Below, piece after piece: positions 1 through 9,915 of a stretch of DNA of 64,000 bases. Every line of letters begins with the position of its first letter. Within the stretch, counting starts at the first letter, position 1. This stretch comes from an uncultured Bacteroidales bacterium. Its GTDB lineage: Bacteria > Bacteroidota > Bacteroidia > Bacteroidales > Paludibacteraceae. The stretch lies in assembly GCA_902780235.1 (NCBI GenBank), contig CACZEL010000011.1, positions 62,001 through 126,000 of the forward strand, written 5' to 3'. The notes below the pieces were generated by a model. That model had not been told where the DNA came from. It made no database searches and worked only from the letters and a program-made list of their open reading frames with translations. Both the position numbers and the translations under genes were made by a program.

Positions 1-1
1 T

Positions 2-487
2 GAAGTATATGAGGGCCTCTTGTTTGCTTCCGAAAGGTTTAGGTGCATAGAAAAGACAAGTCCCGTAATACGAAAGCACGATGGGATCTTCCGGTGCCAA
101 GCGCGTCGCCTCCTTGGCTAACGACATCGCTTTGATCGGATGAATAGACTCTTTGAGCCGTAGTTCATACACATATACGGCACTCAGATACATCTCGTAA
201 TATCCTTTCGGAAGCACCTCTCGCTGTTCCTCGATATGCTTTTTGAACTGATGTACGTATCGTTTGGCTTCCGGCAACAAGGACTCTTTCCCTTCTTTCT
301 TCGCCTCTGCTACGATGTACCCGCAATACCCGTATTCGTACTTCAAATCCTTTGTACCTTGTACATTGTCCCTTTGTACATCGTCTATGTATGCCTTCCA
401 TACAGACATGTCTTCGCGCATATAGGCATCAAATAAGTCTCTATCGGACTGAGCCGATAGAGACATACAGATGCATAGAGCAGCCAT
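2..487 (-). CDS. TPR-like protein with N-terminal signal sequence (3' end outside window)
   Basis: An open frame of 162 codons runs from an ATG at 487 off the left edge. It was found by hand translation. The N-terminus ([14 protein letters not shown]) looks like a short signal peptide ending at an Ala-Gln cleavage point. Later residues form helical TPR-like segments with the pattern HPIKAMSLAKEATRLAPEDP. The start ATG overlaps the TAA of the upstream pfp gene by one base (TAATG), so translational coupling and co-transcription with ispG-pfp are likely. The product is probably exported and may bind protein partners; no enzymatic motif is visible. A longer start inside pfp cannot be excluded. 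Confidence 0.6.
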   Translation of the reverse strand, partial: MAALCICMSLSAQSDRDLFDAYMREDMSVWKAYIDDVQRDNVQGTKDLKYEYGYCGYIVAEAKKEGKESLLPEAKRYVHQFKKHIEEQREVLPKGYYEMYLSAVYVYELRLKESIHPIKAMSLAKEATRLAPEDPIVLSYYGTCLFYAPKPFGSKQEALIYF

Positions 488-2139
488 TACTTGCCGCGCT
501 CGAGCAATAAGGTGCGAGTAGGTTGATCGCATACTTCGCTTGGACCGTAGTATTGAACCGGACCCGGATAGATATAACTGGTTACAGGATCTGCCCACTC
601 CTCACGATGAGCCTCCAGATACTTGAACGGAGCACCGTTCAGATCTACGAGTGCTTTCTGGATAACCGGCTTCATCTTACCGTTACGTTTCTCCATATTC
701 ATCATCATCGTGATAGGTACACCACCTGCTATCCATGCCTCTGCCGGCTTGGTGAGGTTACGAACGAGCGACATGTAACCGGTCTTACCTGCTGCAATCA
801 GGTGCGTTGCCGTTACGCCGATAGAGTAGCAGTAGTCCGCATCGAAGTTAGACGGGATAGCGCAACGGCCTTCGTAACCGAAGAAGTGGTTGAGGGCAGA
901 GAACTTACCCTTGTACTCACCGTTGGCTTTGAGAACCGCCAGACGTTTCTGAACCATCTCGATGAGCAGTTTCTCGGTCTCGATCTGACTAACCATGACG
1001 TTTCCGTGCGGGTCACGATCGAGTGTGAGCTGACGAGCGATACCCTTCGGCAGCGAACGGTAGAGTTCGCACGAAGTCGGAGTCAGTTTGGACTTCACAT
1101 ATTCGCGTTTGGCATCATCGCCGTCCAGACTGGTGAACTCCTCGTTGTTAGCGAGCATGTCGTTCAACTCTTGGATCAGAACACGCATAGCCGGGATGAA
1201 CTCGATCAGACCTTCCGGAATGAGGATCGTACCGAAGTTAAGACCTGCGTTAGCACGAGCAACGATCACTTTCACGATGTCTTCTACGATATCGTTGAGG
1301 GTCATCTTCTTTGCCTCTACTTCCTCGGAGATAAGACAGATATTCGGCTGTGCCTCCAATGCGCACTCGAGCGCGATATGGCTTGCACTACGACCCATCA
1401 AACGGATGAAGTGCCAGTATTTCTTAGCAGAGTTAGCATCGCGTTGGATGTTACCGATCAACTCGCTATATACCTTACAAGCGGTGTCGAAACCGAACGA
1501 AGTTTCGATCATCTCGTTCTTGAGGTCACCGTCGATGGTCTTCGGGCAGCCGATCACTTGGATGCCGCATTTCTTCTGCAGATAGTACTCAGCCAGCACG
1601 CAAGCGTTGGTGTTGGAGTCGTCACCACCGATGATGACAACTGCCTTGATGCCGAGTTTCTGGCAAACCTCGATACCGTTATCGAACTGCCAGGTCTCTT
1701 CCAGTTTGGTACGACCGGAACCGATGATGTCGAATCCACCGGTGTTACGGTACTCGTCGATGATGTCACCGGTGAGCTCTTGATACTTACCGTCAATCAA
1801 ACCGCTCGGACCTCCGAGGAAACCGTACAGTTTATTGTTCGGGTTCAGCGCTTTGAGACCGTCATACAGACCGGAGATGACATTGTGACCGCCGGGAGCT
1901 TGACCACCCGACAGGATAACGCCTACGTTGAACGGTTCGTCACAGTGGTTCTTACCTGTCGTCGGTTCCATGGTGATAACCGGCAGACCGTAGGTGTTCG
2001 GGAACAAAGCCTGAATGTCCTCTTGATCTGCTACCGAATGTGTTTTCTCGCCTTCCACGAGGCGTACAGCGCCCTGCAATGCTACCGGCATCTTCGGCTG
2101 ATAGCCCTGACGCGCAATTTGTAATGGACTTTTTTGCAT
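487..2139 (-). CDS. pfp: PPi-dependent 6-phosphofructokinase
   Basis: Phosphorylates fructose 6-phosphate with pyrophosphate in cytoplasmic glycolysis, reversibly. The 550-residue length matches the long PPi-PFK group found in Bacteroidota, plants and spirochaetes rather than the roughly 320-residue ATP-PFK. Visible motifs are the phosphate-binding GGQAPGGHN near residue 95, GGDDSNTNA near 172 (the Asp after GG is the usual mark of PPi use), the catalytic PKTIDGDL near 200 and the substrate-binding [11 protein letters not shown] near 250. It lies 8 bp downstream of ispG and its stop overlaps the start of the TPR gene, so it is the middle gene of an ispG-pfp-TPR operon. Confidence 0.95.
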   Translation of the reverse strand: MQKSPLQIARQGYQPKMPVALQGAVRLVEGEKTHSVADQEDIQALFPNTYGLPVITMEPTTGKNHCDEPFNVGVILSGGQAPGGHNVISGLYDGLKALNPNNKLYGFLGGPSGLIDGKYQELTGDIIDEYRNTGGFDIIGSGRTKLEETWQFDNGIEVCQKLGIKAVVIIGGDDSNTNACVLAEYYLQKKCGIQVIGCPKTIDGDLKNEMIETSFGFDTACKVYSELIGNIQRDANSAKKYWHFIRLMGRSASHIALECALEAQPNICLISEEVEAKKMTLNDIVEDIVKVIVARANAGLNFGTILIPEGLIEFIPAMRVLIQELNDMLANNEEFTSLDGDDAKREYVKSKLTPTSCELYRSLPKGIARQLTLDRDPHGNVMVSQIETEKLLIEMVQKRLAVLKANGEYKGKFSALNHFFGYEGRCAIPSNFDADYCYSIGVTATHLIAAGKTGYMSLVRNLTKPAEAWIAGGVPITMMMNMEKRNGKMKPVIQKALVDLNGAPFKYLEAHREEWADPVTSYIYPGPVQYYGPSEVCDQPTRTLLLERGK

Positions 2140-2147
2140 AAGATTAA

Positions 2148-3494
2148 TTATTTAGTGTTGTTAATTAGTTCCAATAGTTTTTCTACCGCCTCTTCCTGCG
2201 GAATATTCTTCAGCACGCACTCTTTGCCTTTATAGAGACTGATCCGGTCGCGACCTGCGCCTACATAGCCGTAATCGGCATCTGCCATCTCGCCCGGACC
2301 GTTGACGATACATCCCATGACGGCGATCTTTAGACCCGTGAGGTGCGCCGTAGCTTTTTTGACCTCAGCCACGGTTTTCTGGAGATCGAACATCGTTCGT
2401 CCGCAGCCCGGGCAGGAGATATACTCCGTCTTATAGATACGCACGCGCGCGGCTTGCAGGATGTCCTTACTCAGGAAATTGAGTCGGGTTTCCGAGAAAT
2501 TGGGGTTGACGAGCGTAAGTTCCGTGGCTTTATAATCCCAAAGGAGTCGTCCGCACTCTGCTGCTGCTTGCAGACAGAATAGGTTCCAGTCCTCTTCTAA
2601 GGACGTGTAGCGGATCTCTGCGTTGCCGCCGATGTTATCCAGCACTTCGGCTACCACCGAGCCATCATAACGGATGGAGTCTTCGTCTGTGAAGTAGTCC
2701 ACGAGGTCTTGTGCAACCGGGATTTCGTTCTCCGGCGCTTCGGAGAGGCTGACGCGAATGGTGTCGCCGATTCCATCTGCGAGCAGGGCTCCGATGCCGA
2801 CAGCTGATTTGATGCGTCCGTCTTCACCTTCGCCGGCTTCAGTCACACCTAAGTGCAGCGGGAAAACCATGTGCTCGTGCTTCATCGTCTTGACGAGCAG
2901 ACGCACGGTATCCACCATCACGCGTGTGTTGGAAGCCTTGACAGAGATGACAATATCGTTGAAGTCGTGTTCAACGGCAACGCGCAGAAACTCCATCACA
3001 GACTCTACCATTCCTTCCGGTGTGTCTCCGTATTTATCCATCATCCGTTCGCTAAGCGAACCATGATTGACGCCGATACGGATAGCCGTCTCGTGCTCGC
3101 GACAGATCTCCAATAAGTGCACAAAACGCTCTTCTTGTTTGGAAAAGTCTTTACTGAAATTACCCGGGTTGATACGCACGGCTTCCACCACTTCAGCTGC
3201 TGCAAAAGCTACTTCCGAGTTGAAATGTACATCTGCGACCAAGGGTACAGCAGTCAGCACTTGTGCGTGGATCTCTTTGAGGCTTTCTACTTCGCGCAAG
3301 CCTTGCGTCGTGAAGCGTAACAGTTCTGTACCGGCCTCGATACAGCGTCTTGCCTGATCCACAGAAGCGTCAATGTCATTCGTATTCGTGTTTGCCATCG
3401 TCTGCACACGAATAGGGTAGTCGGAACCTAAAAAAATGTTCCCAACTTGCACATTTATGGTCTTTCTTCGCTTATTTTCTAATTTTATTTGCAT
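2148..3494 (-). CDS. ispG: 4-hydroxy-3-methylbut-2-enyl diphosphate synthase (IspG/GcpE)
   Basis: Penultimate enzyme of the MEP isoprenoid pathway; converts MEcPP to HMBPP with a [4Fe-4S] cluster. The N-terminal TIM barrel occupies roughly residues 1-265 ([31 protein letters not shown]). The cluster cysteines are in CPGCGRT (361, 364) and [10 protein letters not shown] (395). About 90 residues separate barrel and cluster domain. The two-domain enzyme of E. coli has almost no such spacer and the three-domain enzyme of plants and other Bacteroidota has a much longer one, so the A* insert appears reduced. I chose MQIKLENK at 3494, because the 13 extra upstream codons lack family similarity and a TAATTTTG-type box on the minus strand (3512-3519) would place the transcript start just upstream. 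That box has no TTG at the usual spacing. Confidence 0.95.
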   Translation of the reverse strand: MQIKLENKRRKTINVQVGNIFLGSDYPIRVQTMANTNTNDIDASVDQARRCIEAGTELLRFTTQGLREVESLKEIHAQVLTAVPLVADVHFNSEVAFAAAEVVEAVRINPGNFSKDFSKQEERFVHLLEICREHETAIRIGVNHGSLSERMMDKYGDTPEGMVESVMEFLRVAVEHDFNDIVISVKASNTRVMVDTVRLLVKTMKHEHMVFPLHLGVTEAGEGEDGRIKSAVGIGALLADGIGDTIRVSLSEAPENEIPVAQDLVDYFTDEDSIRYDGSVVAEVLDNIGGNAEIRYTSLEEDWNLFCLQAAAECGRLLWDYKATELTLVNPNFSETRLNFLSKDILQAARVRIYKTEYISCPGCGRTMFDLQKTVAEVKKATAHLTGLKIAVMGCIVNGPGEMADADYGYVGAGRDRISLYKGKECVLKNIPQEEAVEKLLELINNTK

Positions 3495-3520
3495 AAAAAT
3501 GCATTTTTTTACAAAATTAT

Positions 3521-3551
3521 TTGCACATGTCAAAAAAATGTAGTACCTTTG
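3521..3551 (+). promoter_or_regulatory. Bacteroidota sigma promoter of tRNA-Lys
   Basis: TTG at 3521-3523 (extended TTGCACATGTC), 20 bp spacer, TACCTTTG at 3544-3551. The mature tRNA begins 34 bp further on. Confidence 0.85.
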
Positions 3552-3584
3552 CAGCCGCTTTTGAAAAAGGCATCAAAAAATGAT

Positions 3585-3657
3585 GAATCAGTAGCTCAGC
3601 AGGTAGAGCACATCCCTTTTAAGGATGGGGTCCTGGGTTCGAGCCCCAGCTGGTTCA
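3585..3657 (+). tRNA. tRNA-Lys(TTT)
   Basis: A 73-nt cloverleaf can be drawn completely. Acceptor GAATCAG pairs with CTGGTTC (one G-T), D arm GCTC/GAGC, anticodon stem CATCC/GGATG with loop CTTTTAA giving anticodon TTT, and T arm CTGGG-TTCGAGC-CCCAG. The discriminator is A3657 and CCA is not encoded. It has its own promoter and terminator. Confidence 0.97.
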
Positions 3658-3660
3658 CGA

Positions 3661-3684
3661 AGCAGCCAACCGGCTGCTTTTTTT
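3661..3684 (+). terminator. Rho-independent terminator of tRNA-Lys
   Basis: Stem AGCAGCC (3661-3667) / GGCTGCT (3672-3678), loop AACC, followed by a T run to 3684. Confidence 0.9.
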
Positions 3685-3767
3685 GTTTGAAGGTTTGATG
3701 TCGTTTGATGCTTCGCGTTGGTAGCTATAAACAATCTCAAACCCTCAAACTCTCAAACTGTCAAACG
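3685..3767. repeat. Inverted pair of octanucleotide arrays
   Basis: Three GTTTGANG units (3685-3710) are followed after about 25 bp by four units of the complementary family (CTCAAACC, CTCAAACT, CTCAAACT, GTCAAACG; 3736-3767). The last unit overlaps the leuS stop codon. The same unit family recurs at 33768-33791. Confidence 0.8.
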
Positions 3768-6514
3768 ACTATATTGACGATACGTCCGGGTACTACGATG
3801 ACGCGCTTAGGAGTGCCTCCGTTGAGGTACTTAGCGGTCTCTTCGGACGCCATCACTTGTTTCTCCACCTCTTCTTTCGGCGTGTCTTTCGGACACTCGA
3901 ACGTGAAGCGTACTTTACCGTTGAACTGCACAGGATACTTCTGCGTATCTTCTACGAGATAAGCCTCATTGCATTCTGGCCATGCAGCGTTCACCACGAA
4001 ACTCTCGTTACCGCAACGATGCCACATCTCTTCGGCGATATGCGGTGCGTAGGGTGCCATAAGGATAGCAAACTGCTCCAAGATGGCGCGTTTGTTGCAC
4101 TTAAGCGTCGTCAGTTCGTTCTGCGCGATCATGAAGGCCGGGATAGAAGTGTTGAATGAGAAGTTCTCAATATCCCACGTGATCTTCTTAATTAACTTAT
4201 GCAGGCTACGCAGTTCTTCCTTCGTCGGCTCTGTCTCTTCGATGTTCTCGTACAAGTTCCACAGACGTTTGAGGAAGCGGTGTACGCCGTCGATGCCGTT
4301 GGTATCCCATGGTTTGGACATCTCTAACGGGCCCAAGAACATCTCATACAGACGCAAGGTGTCGGCGCCGAATTTCGCAATGACATCGTCGGGGTTCACA
4401 ACATTGAACATCGACTTACTCATTTTCTCCACCGCCCAGCCGCAGATGTACTGCTTCGGACCGGCGAGATAACCTGTCAGTTCGGATGAAGAACCATCTG
4501 CAAACACGAACTCGGCGTTCTTGAATTCCGGCATCCACGCACGGAAGGCGTTGATATCCAATACATCGTTGTCCACAATGTTCACGTTGACGTGAATGGG
4601 CTGTACCTTGTCTTTGTACTCCGGGTTCTCGATGAGGTTATAACTGATATACAAGTTACCCGTTGCACCTTCGCCGATATAGCGATAAACGAAGTTCGAA
4701 CGACCTTGGATCATACCTTGGTTGATCAGTTTCTTGAACGGTTCGTCTTCGCATACATAGCCTAAGTCATAGAGGAATTTATTCCAGAAACGGCTGTAGA
4801 TAAGGTGTCCTGTCGCGTGCTCCGAACCGCCTAAGTACAGATCCACCTGACGCCAGTACTCGTTCGCTTGCTTGCTGACGAGCGCGTCCTCATTATGCGG
4901 ATCCATGTAACGGAGGTAGTAAGCCGAACTGCCGGCAAAGCCGGGCATCGTACAGAGCTCTAATGGGTTTCCTTCGTACTCCCAGTTCTTCGCATTGCCC
5001 AACGGCGGACGACCGTCTGAAGTCGGCTTGAAATCCGATACCTCCGGTAATTGCAGCGGCAACGCCTCTTCCGGTAAGGTGTATGGCATGCTGTCTTTGT
5101 AGTAAACCGGGAAGGGTTCACCCCAATAGCGTTGACGACTGAATATCGCGTCACGCAGACGATAGTTCACTTTCACACGACCGATGCCTGTGTTGGTGAT
5201 ATACTCCTTCATCGCCTGAATAGCCTCTTTGACCTCCATGCCGTTGAGGAAACCCGAGTTGATCATCTTGCCTTCCTTGGCATCGAACGACTCTTCGCTC
5301 ACATCTGCACCTTCGATCAACGGAATGATCGGCAAGTTGAAATGTTTGGCGAAAGCATAGTCACGGCTGTCGTGTGCCGGAACGGCCATGATAGCGCCTG
5401 TTCCGTAACCGGCCAGCACATAGTCGGAGATATAAATAGGTATCTCGCCCTGTGTGAGCGGGTTGATGGCATAACTACCGGTGAAGACACCCGTTACGCG
5501 ACGATCGGCGATACGCTCGCGCTCCGTACGATGCTTCACCCAGGCGAGGTATTCCTCTACCTCGGCTTTATGTTCTTCGGTCACTACACGCTGTACGTAT
5601 TCGCTCTCCGGCGCGAGTACCATAAAGGTAACGCCGAAGATTGTATCTGCGCGGGTGGTGAAGATCGTGAATGGTTCGTCTTGTCCTTTGATGCTGAACT
5701 GCATCTCAGCGCCTTCGGAACGGCCGATCCAATTGCGTTGGGTCTCTTTGAGCGAGTCCGTCCAATCGATGCGATCGAGGCCTTCCAGCAGACGACCGGC
5801 GTAAGCGCTCACACGCAGACACCACTGCCGCATCACGCGTTGCTCCACAGGGAAACCACCACGAACAGAGAGTCCTTCGCTCACCTCATCGTTGGCAAGC
5901 ACCGTTCCCAAAGCCGGACACCAGTTGACCTTCGTATCTGCTAGATACGCGATACGATAATTCATCAAGCGTTCCTGCTGCTCTTTCTCGCTCATCGTCG
6001 CCCATTTCGGGTCGTTGGCTTCCCATTCTGCGATCAGTTTGCTGATCGGCTGTGCCTTCTGCGTTTTGGGATCGAAATAGCTGTTGAACATCTGCACGAA
6101 CGCCCACTGAGTCCACTTATAGAACTTCGGATCGCATGTACGCACCTCGCGGTTCCAATCATAGCAGAAACCGATCTTCTTGAGTTGCTCAATATAACGC
6201 GCGATGTTCTTGTAGGTTGTCTCCTCGGGATGGGTACCGGTCTGAATGGCATATTGCTCTGCCGGCAGACCATAACTGTCAAAACCCATCGGGTGAAGCA
6301 CATTGAAGCCCTTCAGACGTTTGTAACGGCTGTAGATATCACTTGCGATGTAACCTAGCGGGTGACCGACATGTAAGCCGGCTCCCGAGGGGTAGGGGAA
6401 CATATCCAACACATAGTAGTGCGGCTTGTCGGACTCATTCGAAACGGTATAAACGCCCGCTTCTTCCCACGCCTTTTGCCACTTTTGCTCTATGTCACTA
6501 AAATTGTATTCCAT
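3761..6514 (-). CDS. leuS: Leucyl-tRNA synthetase
   Basis: Charges tRNA-Leu with leucine in the cytoplasm. The 917-residue class I enzyme shows the HIGH-type signature HVGH near residue 49, the CP1 editing domain in the middle third ([19 protein letters not shown] and [19 protein letters not shown] regions), and KMSKS near residue 683 in the phrase [10 protein letters not shown]. An anticodon-binding domain and a C-terminal GRIVNIVV tail follow. The gene starts 3 bp after the tkt stop, so the two are probably co-transcribed. The stop codon lies in the octanucleotide array described at 3685-3767. Confidence 0.97.
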   Translation of the reverse strand: MEYNFSDIEQKWQKAWEEAGVYTVSNESDKPHYYVLDMFPYPSGAGLHVGHPLGYIASDIYSRYKRLKGFNVLHPMGFDSYGLPAEQYAIQTGTHPEETTYKNIARYIEQLKKIGFCYDWNREVRTCDPKFYKWTQWAFVQMFNSYFDPKTQKAQPISKLIAEWEANDPKWATMSEKEQQERLMNYRIAYLADTKVNWCPALGTVLANDEVSEGLSVRGGFPVEQRVMRQWCLRVSAYAGRLLEGLDRIDWTDSLKETQRNWIGRSEGAEMQFSIKGQDEPFTIFTTRADTIFGVTFMVLAPESEYVQRVVTEEHKAEVEEYLAWVKHRTERERIADRRVTGVFTGSYAINPLTQGEIPIYISDYVLAGYGTGAIMAVPAHDSRDYAFAKHFNLPIIPLIEGADVSEESFDAKEGKMINSGFLNGMEVKEAIQAMKEYITNTGIGRVKVNYRLRDAIFSRQRYWGEPFPVYYKDSMPYTLPEEALPLQLPEVSDFKPTSDGRPPLGNAKNWEYEGNPLELCTMPGFAGSSAYYLRYMDPHNEDALVSKQANEYWRQVDLYLGGSEHATGHLIYSRFWNKFLYDLGYVCEDEPFKKLINQGMIQGRSNFVYRYIGEGATGNLYISYNLIENPEYKDKVQPIHVNVNIVDNDVLDINAFRAWMPEFKNAEFVFADGSSSELTGYLAGPKQYICGWAVEKMSKSMFNVVNPDDVIAKFGADTLRLYEMFLGPLEMSKPWDTNGIDGVHRFLKRLWNLYENIEETEPTKEELRSLHKLIKKITWDIENFSFNTSIPAFMIAQNELTTLKCNKRAILEQFAILMAPYAPHIAEEMWHRCGNESFVVNAAWPECNEAYLVEDTQKYPVQFNGKVRFTFECPKDTPKEEVEKQVMASEETAKYLNGGTPKRVIVVPGRIVNIVV

Positions 6515-6517
6515 TAA

Positions 6518-8527
6518 TTATAAGAGTTTTTTAACTTGCTCATAAACATTTTGTGCGGTGAAACCGAGTTTCTCGTCCAGCACTTTGTACGGAGCGCTGA
6601 AGCCGAAGGAGTCGAGTCCCCAGATAGTGCCGTTTTCGCCAACGAGAGACTCGAGGGTGCAAGGCAGACCAGCGGTCATACCAAAACGCTTGATACCCTT
6701 CGGCAGTACTTCATCCTGGTATGCTTTGTCTTGCAGACGGAAGAGACCTTCGCTCGGTACGCTGACTATCTGCAGGCGGATTCCTTCTGCGCGCAGCAGT
6801 TCTGCGCCTGCGAGTAGGGTAGATACCTCTGAACCTGAAGCCAACAGAACGACTTGCGGGTTCTCGTCTTTCGAAACGATATAGGCACCCTTGCGGAAGC
6901 CTTCGAGGTTGACGTTGGGCACCGGAGCTATGTCCTGACGACTTAGGATCAAAGCGGTCGGCGTCTCTGTGTTCTCGATAGCGGCACGCCAAGCAAGCGT
7001 CGTCTCTTCGGCATCAGCCGGACGAACGACCAGCATCGACGGTTTGCCGTGATGGTTATGGAGTTTCTCCATCAAGCGGATCTGAGCCTCTTGCTCTACC
7101 GGTTCATGGGTCGGACCATCTTCGCCTACGCGGAAGGCATCGTGACTCCAAATGAACTTAACCGGTAACTCCATAAGCGCTGCCATACGTACAGCGGGTT
7201 TCATATAATCGCTGAATACGAAGAACGTACCGCAAGCCGGGATGATACCGCCATGCAGGCTCATACCGATCATGACGCAAGCCATCGTCAACTCGCTTAC
7301 ACCGGCCTGCAGGAACTGACCGCTAAAGTCGCCTTTCTTAAGTGCGTGGGTCTTCTTGAGGAAACCGTCTGTCTTATCGGAGTTGCTCAAGTCAGCCGAC
7401 GAAACAATCATGTTACCTACGTTCTCTGCGAGGAAACTCAGCACTTTACCGCTTGCGTTACGGGTAGCGTCACCGGCTTTCTGTTCGATGAGGCTCCAGT
7501 CGATGCAAGGTACTTCGCCGGCCATAAAGGTCTCGTACTCATTGGCAGCCAGCGGATTCGCCTGTGCCCACTCGTGGTAAGCGACGTAGCGTTTGTTGCA
7601 TATCTCACGCAACTCGGCTGCACGGTCGTCGTACAGTTTCTTTACTTCCGGGAAGATGACAAACGGATTCGTCGGATCGCCACCAAGGTGCTCAATCGTC
7701 TTCTCGAACGAAGCGCCGGCTTTGCTGAGCGGTGCTCCGTGGGTCGAACACTTGCCTTCCCAGTTAGCACCTTCTGCTGTCACGCAGCCCTTACCCATCG
7801 TCGTATGACCGATGATGATGGACGGTTGACCTTTATGCGCTTTCGCTTTGATGATAGCCTCACGGATAGCGTCCGGATCATTACCCGGGATCTCCTGCAC
7901 GAACCATCCCCATGCGTTGTACTTCGCTGCTACATCTTCTGATGTGACCTCGCCGCAGCCCGTGGAGAGCTGTATGGTGTTGGAGTCGTAGAACATGACG
8001 AGGTTGTCCAAACCGAGGTGACCTGCCAAACGACCTGCACCTTGTGAGATCTCCTCCTGTACACCGCCGTCCGAGATGAAAGCATAGATCGTCGGGTTAT
8101 GGATTGCACCGTAACGTGTGTTGAACCACTTGGCTGCAATCGCTGCACCGACGGCAAAGGTATGACCTTGACCGAGTGGACCAGAAGTATTCTCAATCAT
8201 TCGCTCTATCTCGCGCTCCGGGTGTCCGGGCGTCACCGAACCCCATTGACGCAGGTTCTGCAGGTCTTCGAGTGTGAACTTACCTGCCAAACACAATTGA
8301 CCGTAGAGCATCGGAGCCATATGACCCGGATCCAAGAAGAAACGGTCGCGTGCTTCCCATGCGGCGTTGTCCGGATCGTACTCCAGGAACTCCGAGAAGA
8401 GTACATTAATAAAATCAGCTCCACCCATGGCTCCACCCGGGTGACCACTCTTTGCTTTCTCTACTGCTGCTGCGGCCAAGATACGAATGTTATCTGCCGC
8501 ACGATTCATTAATTGTGTTGTGTTCAT
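6518..8527 (-). CDS. tkt: Transketolase
   Basis: Thiamine-diphosphate enzyme of the non-oxidative pentose phosphate pathway that moves two-carbon ketol units. The 669-residue length is typical. Motifs seen are KSGHPGGAMGGAD near residue 26, GPLGQGH near 115, the ThDP/metal motif SDGGVQEE beginning near 151, and HDAFRVGEDGPTHEPVEQ near 470 with the catalytic Glu region before it. The C-terminal domain ends KLGFTAQNVYEQVKKLL. No typical promoter lies directly upstream; tandem repeats separate it from the DUF6048-like gene, so it is probably read from the promoter at 9849-9879. Confidence 0.97.
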   Translation of the reverse strand: MNTTQLMNRAADNIRILAAAAVEKAKSGHPGGAMGGADFINVLFSEFLEYDPDNAAWEARDRFFLDPGHMAPMLYGQLCLAGKFTLEDLQNLRQWGSVTPGHPEREIERMIENTSGPLGQGHTFAVGAAIAAKWFNTRYGAIHNPTIYAFISDGGVQEEISQGAGRLAGHLGLDNLVMFYDSNTIQLSTGCGEVTSEDVAAKYNAWGWFVQEIPGNDPDAIREAIIKAKAHKGQPSIIIGHTTMGKGCVTAEGANWEGKCSTHGAPLSKAGASFEKTIEHLGGDPTNPFVIFPEVKKLYDDRAAELREICNKRYVAYHEWAQANPLAANEYETFMAGEVPCIDWSLIEQKAGDATRNASGKVLSFLAENVGNMIVSSADLSNSDKTDGFLKKTHALKKGDFSGQFLQAGVSELTMACVMIGMSLHGGIIPACGTFFVFSDYMKPAVRMAALMELPVKFIWSHDAFRVGEDGPTHEPVEQEAQIRLMEKLHNHHGKPSMLVVRPADAEETTLAWRAAIENTETPTALILSRQDIAPVPNVNLEGFRKGAYIVSKDENPQVVLLASGSEVSTLLAGAELLRAEGIRLQIVSVPSEGLFRLQDKAYQDEVLPKGIKRFGMTAGLPCTLESLVGENGTIWGLDSFGFSAPYKVLDEKLGFTAQNVYEQVKKLL

Positions 8528-8570
8528 AGTAGTTATATTTTATTCTATTGATACTATAGTGTCCTTGGCT

Positions 8571-8603
8571 TTGACTGTCGGTTGACCGTCGGTTGACTGT
8601 CGG
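8571..8603. repeat. Three tandem 11-bp units upstream of tkt
   Basis: TTGACTGTCGG, TTGACCGTCGG and TTGACTGTCGG in tandem, followed by a partial unit. They lie in the tkt leader. Confidence 0.8.
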
Positions 8604-8623
8604 TCAAGTAAGTCGATTGGGTG

Positions 8624-8665
8624 CTAAAACCTCCATCCTAAAACCTCCATCTTAAAACCTCCATC
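8624..8665. repeat. Triplicated 14-bp 3' end of the DUF6048-like gene
   Basis: Three units of NTAAAACCTCCATC. The copy at 8652-8665 encodes the last residues and stop of the upstream gene (minus strand, ...GWRF stop); two further copies lie just past the stop codon. It looks like tandem duplication of the gene's last 14 bases. Confidence 0.8.
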
Positions 8666-9314
8666 CCAAATAGTAGTTCGCTCCCCATCCGACGTTGTCG
8701 CGCATTCCGAATCCGGGGATATATATCGGTCGCGAACTCAGTCCTTCCTTCTCTCGGGTGAAGAGTATCTTGAATCGCCCCATCCATCCCATATAAAAGG
8801 CGGTTTTGTTCACTTGCGCGATCTCCACTTGACACCCGGCTACAATCTCTCCCCAACAATCTGTCTCTCCTTTGGTTTGAACGGCAGATCCGAGCCGTAC
8901 GCCGACTAACATGGCGTGTGGCGACTCGGGGTGTTTCTTTAGCGGGTTGATGTCGCACCCAATGCGTACGAATCCTCCATGACCGTTGTACTGTACCGAG
9001 TCGTTATGTGTCTTGCCTCCGGCGTATCCCAACTCAATCGTGGGGTAGAACCTTTGGGCTAACTGCACGTTGGTCGCGATCTCGTAGTGCTGCATCTGCC
9101 AGTTGTTCAAGCCGGGAGTCAGTACAGGCGAAAGGATGTCCAGCTTGACCTGCGTGCTGTAGTAGATCTGCTTCTTCTCCTTCTTCGGCTGATCTACTGC
9201 AATCGAGTCGTCCGCAAAGCAAATTGAAAATTGAAAAATGAAAATTGAAAGGAGAAAAATACCTTTCACCTTTAACCTTTCACCTTTCACCTTACATAAG
9301 TTCTTTCGCTTCAT
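8652..9314 (-). CDS. DUF6048-like outer-membrane protein with repeat-encoded signal peptide
   Basis: A 220-residue exported protein with a signal peptide ending near FSICFA (about residue 35), followed by alternating hydrophobic strands (YYSTQVKLDILSP, NVQLAQRFYPTIELGYAGG, GGFVRIGCDINPL, AMLVGVRLGSA, WGANYYLGWRF) with an aromatic C-terminus. This is what a small outer-membrane beta-barrel looks like. It resembles the Bacteroidota DUF6048 family from memory. Two heptanucleotide arrays (9221-9248 and 9261-9293) encode most of the N-terminus: one gives the basic KVKGERLKVKG stretch and the other the hydrophobic SIFIFQFSI core. The start overlaps the end of the next gene upstream by 23 bp. Confidence 0.65.
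   Translation of the reverse strand: MKRKNLCKVKGERLKVKGIFLLSIFIFQFSICFADDSIAVDQPKKEKKQIYYSTQVKLDILSPVLTPGLNNWQMQHYEIATNVQLAQRFYPTIELGYAGGKTHNDSVQYNGHGGFVRIGCDINPLKKHPESPHAMLVGVRLGSAVQTKGETDCWGEIVAGCQVEIAQVNKTAFYMGWMGRFKILFTREKEGLSSRPIYIPGFGMRDNVGWGANYYLGWRF
9221..9248. repeat. Heptanucleotide array AAATTGA x4 (coding)
   Basis: Units AAATTGA, AAATTGA, AAAATGA, AAATTGA. On the minus strand they code for the hydrophobic core of the signal peptide of the 8652-9314 gene. Confidence 0.85.
9261..9293. repeat. Heptanucleotide array ACCTTTC, nearly five units (coding)
   Basis: Units ACCTTTC, ACCTTTA, ACCTTTC, ACCTTTC and a partial unit. The same unit family is found at 34485-34517 and 54875-54888. 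It codes for the basic n-region of the signal peptide of the 8652-9314 gene and runs into the overlap with the next gene. Confidence 0.85.
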
Positions 9315-9825
9315 TCTTCAATTCCTCTAATGCTTTATCGGTCGGTGTGATGCCGTTGCTGGTGTAGGCGGTCAAGAGCGCCGTGATATAGGCTTGCCCG
9401 TTGGCGTTCTGCGGCAGTTGAGCCGAGATGGCAATGATGAACGCTGCCATCTGATCGCGCGCGTTGATGATCAGGTCCCATACTTCGTCGCTCACATAGA
9501 CCTGCTGACTCTGGTTATGGTCAAACTCCGCCCGCAGGGTCTGCAACAGGTATTGCTGCATCTGTCCGATCGTCCAGGTCGTCATCGCCTCGGGATTATT
9601 CTTCTGCATCTCCATCACCATGTGTTCCGGCTTCGTGCGCTCGAGCAATAAGGTAAGGCGCTCATAAGCGCGCAGACGAATCGGCGAGATGCTCTTCTGG
9701 CTCTCGCGTTTCAATTCCCATTGACGTTTCTTCTCTTCGTTGCGGAACTGTGAGTGCTGAATCAACCAAAAACCGAAGATCAGTACTACTATCGTCAGAA
9801 TGATGGCTGTAATCGTTGATGTCAT
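9292..9825 (-). CDS. Membrane-anchored protein of unknown function
   Basis: 177 residues. One N-terminal transmembrane segment (residues about 3-23, TSTITAIILTIVVLIFGFWLI) is followed by a charged helical region (NEEKKRQWELKRESQ, then RLRAYERLTLLLERTKPEHM) and a mostly helical C-terminal domain. I do not recognise the family with certainty; proteins of this shape are conserved next to DUF6048 genes in Bacteroidota as far as I recall. It is the first gene after the promoter at 9849-9879 and overlaps the DUF6048-like gene, so the two probably work together at the envelope. Confidence 0.6.
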   Translation of the reverse strand: MTSTITAIILTIVVLIFGFWLIQHSQFRNEEKKRQWELKRESQKSISPIRLRAYERLTLLLERTKPEHMVMEMQKNNPEAMTTWTIGQMQQYLLQTLRAEFDHNQSQQVYVSDEVWDLIINARDQMAAFIIAISAQLPQNANGQAYITALLTAYTSNGITPTDKALEELKNEAKELM

Positions 9826-9848
9826 AACGCGTGTTTAAAATTCGGCTG

Positions 9849-9879
9849 CAAAATTACAAAAAAAAAATGACATACACAA
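9849..9879 (-). promoter_or_regulatory. Promoter of the 9825 gene (and probably tkt-leuS)
   Basis: Minus strand TTG at 9879-9877 (TTGTGTATGTC), 20 bp spacer, TAATTTTG at 9856-9849. The expected transcript start is about 18 bp before the ATG at 9825. Confidence 0.8.
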
Positions 9880-9915
9880 TAGTGTATGCCACTTTTCTGA
9901 AAATTTTCTGTCCTC

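Noticed and set aside
523-2124. A 533-codon open frame on the plus strand opposite pfp.
   Set aside because: It is antisense to a clear gene, has no family features and no promoter; it arises from codon bias of pfp.
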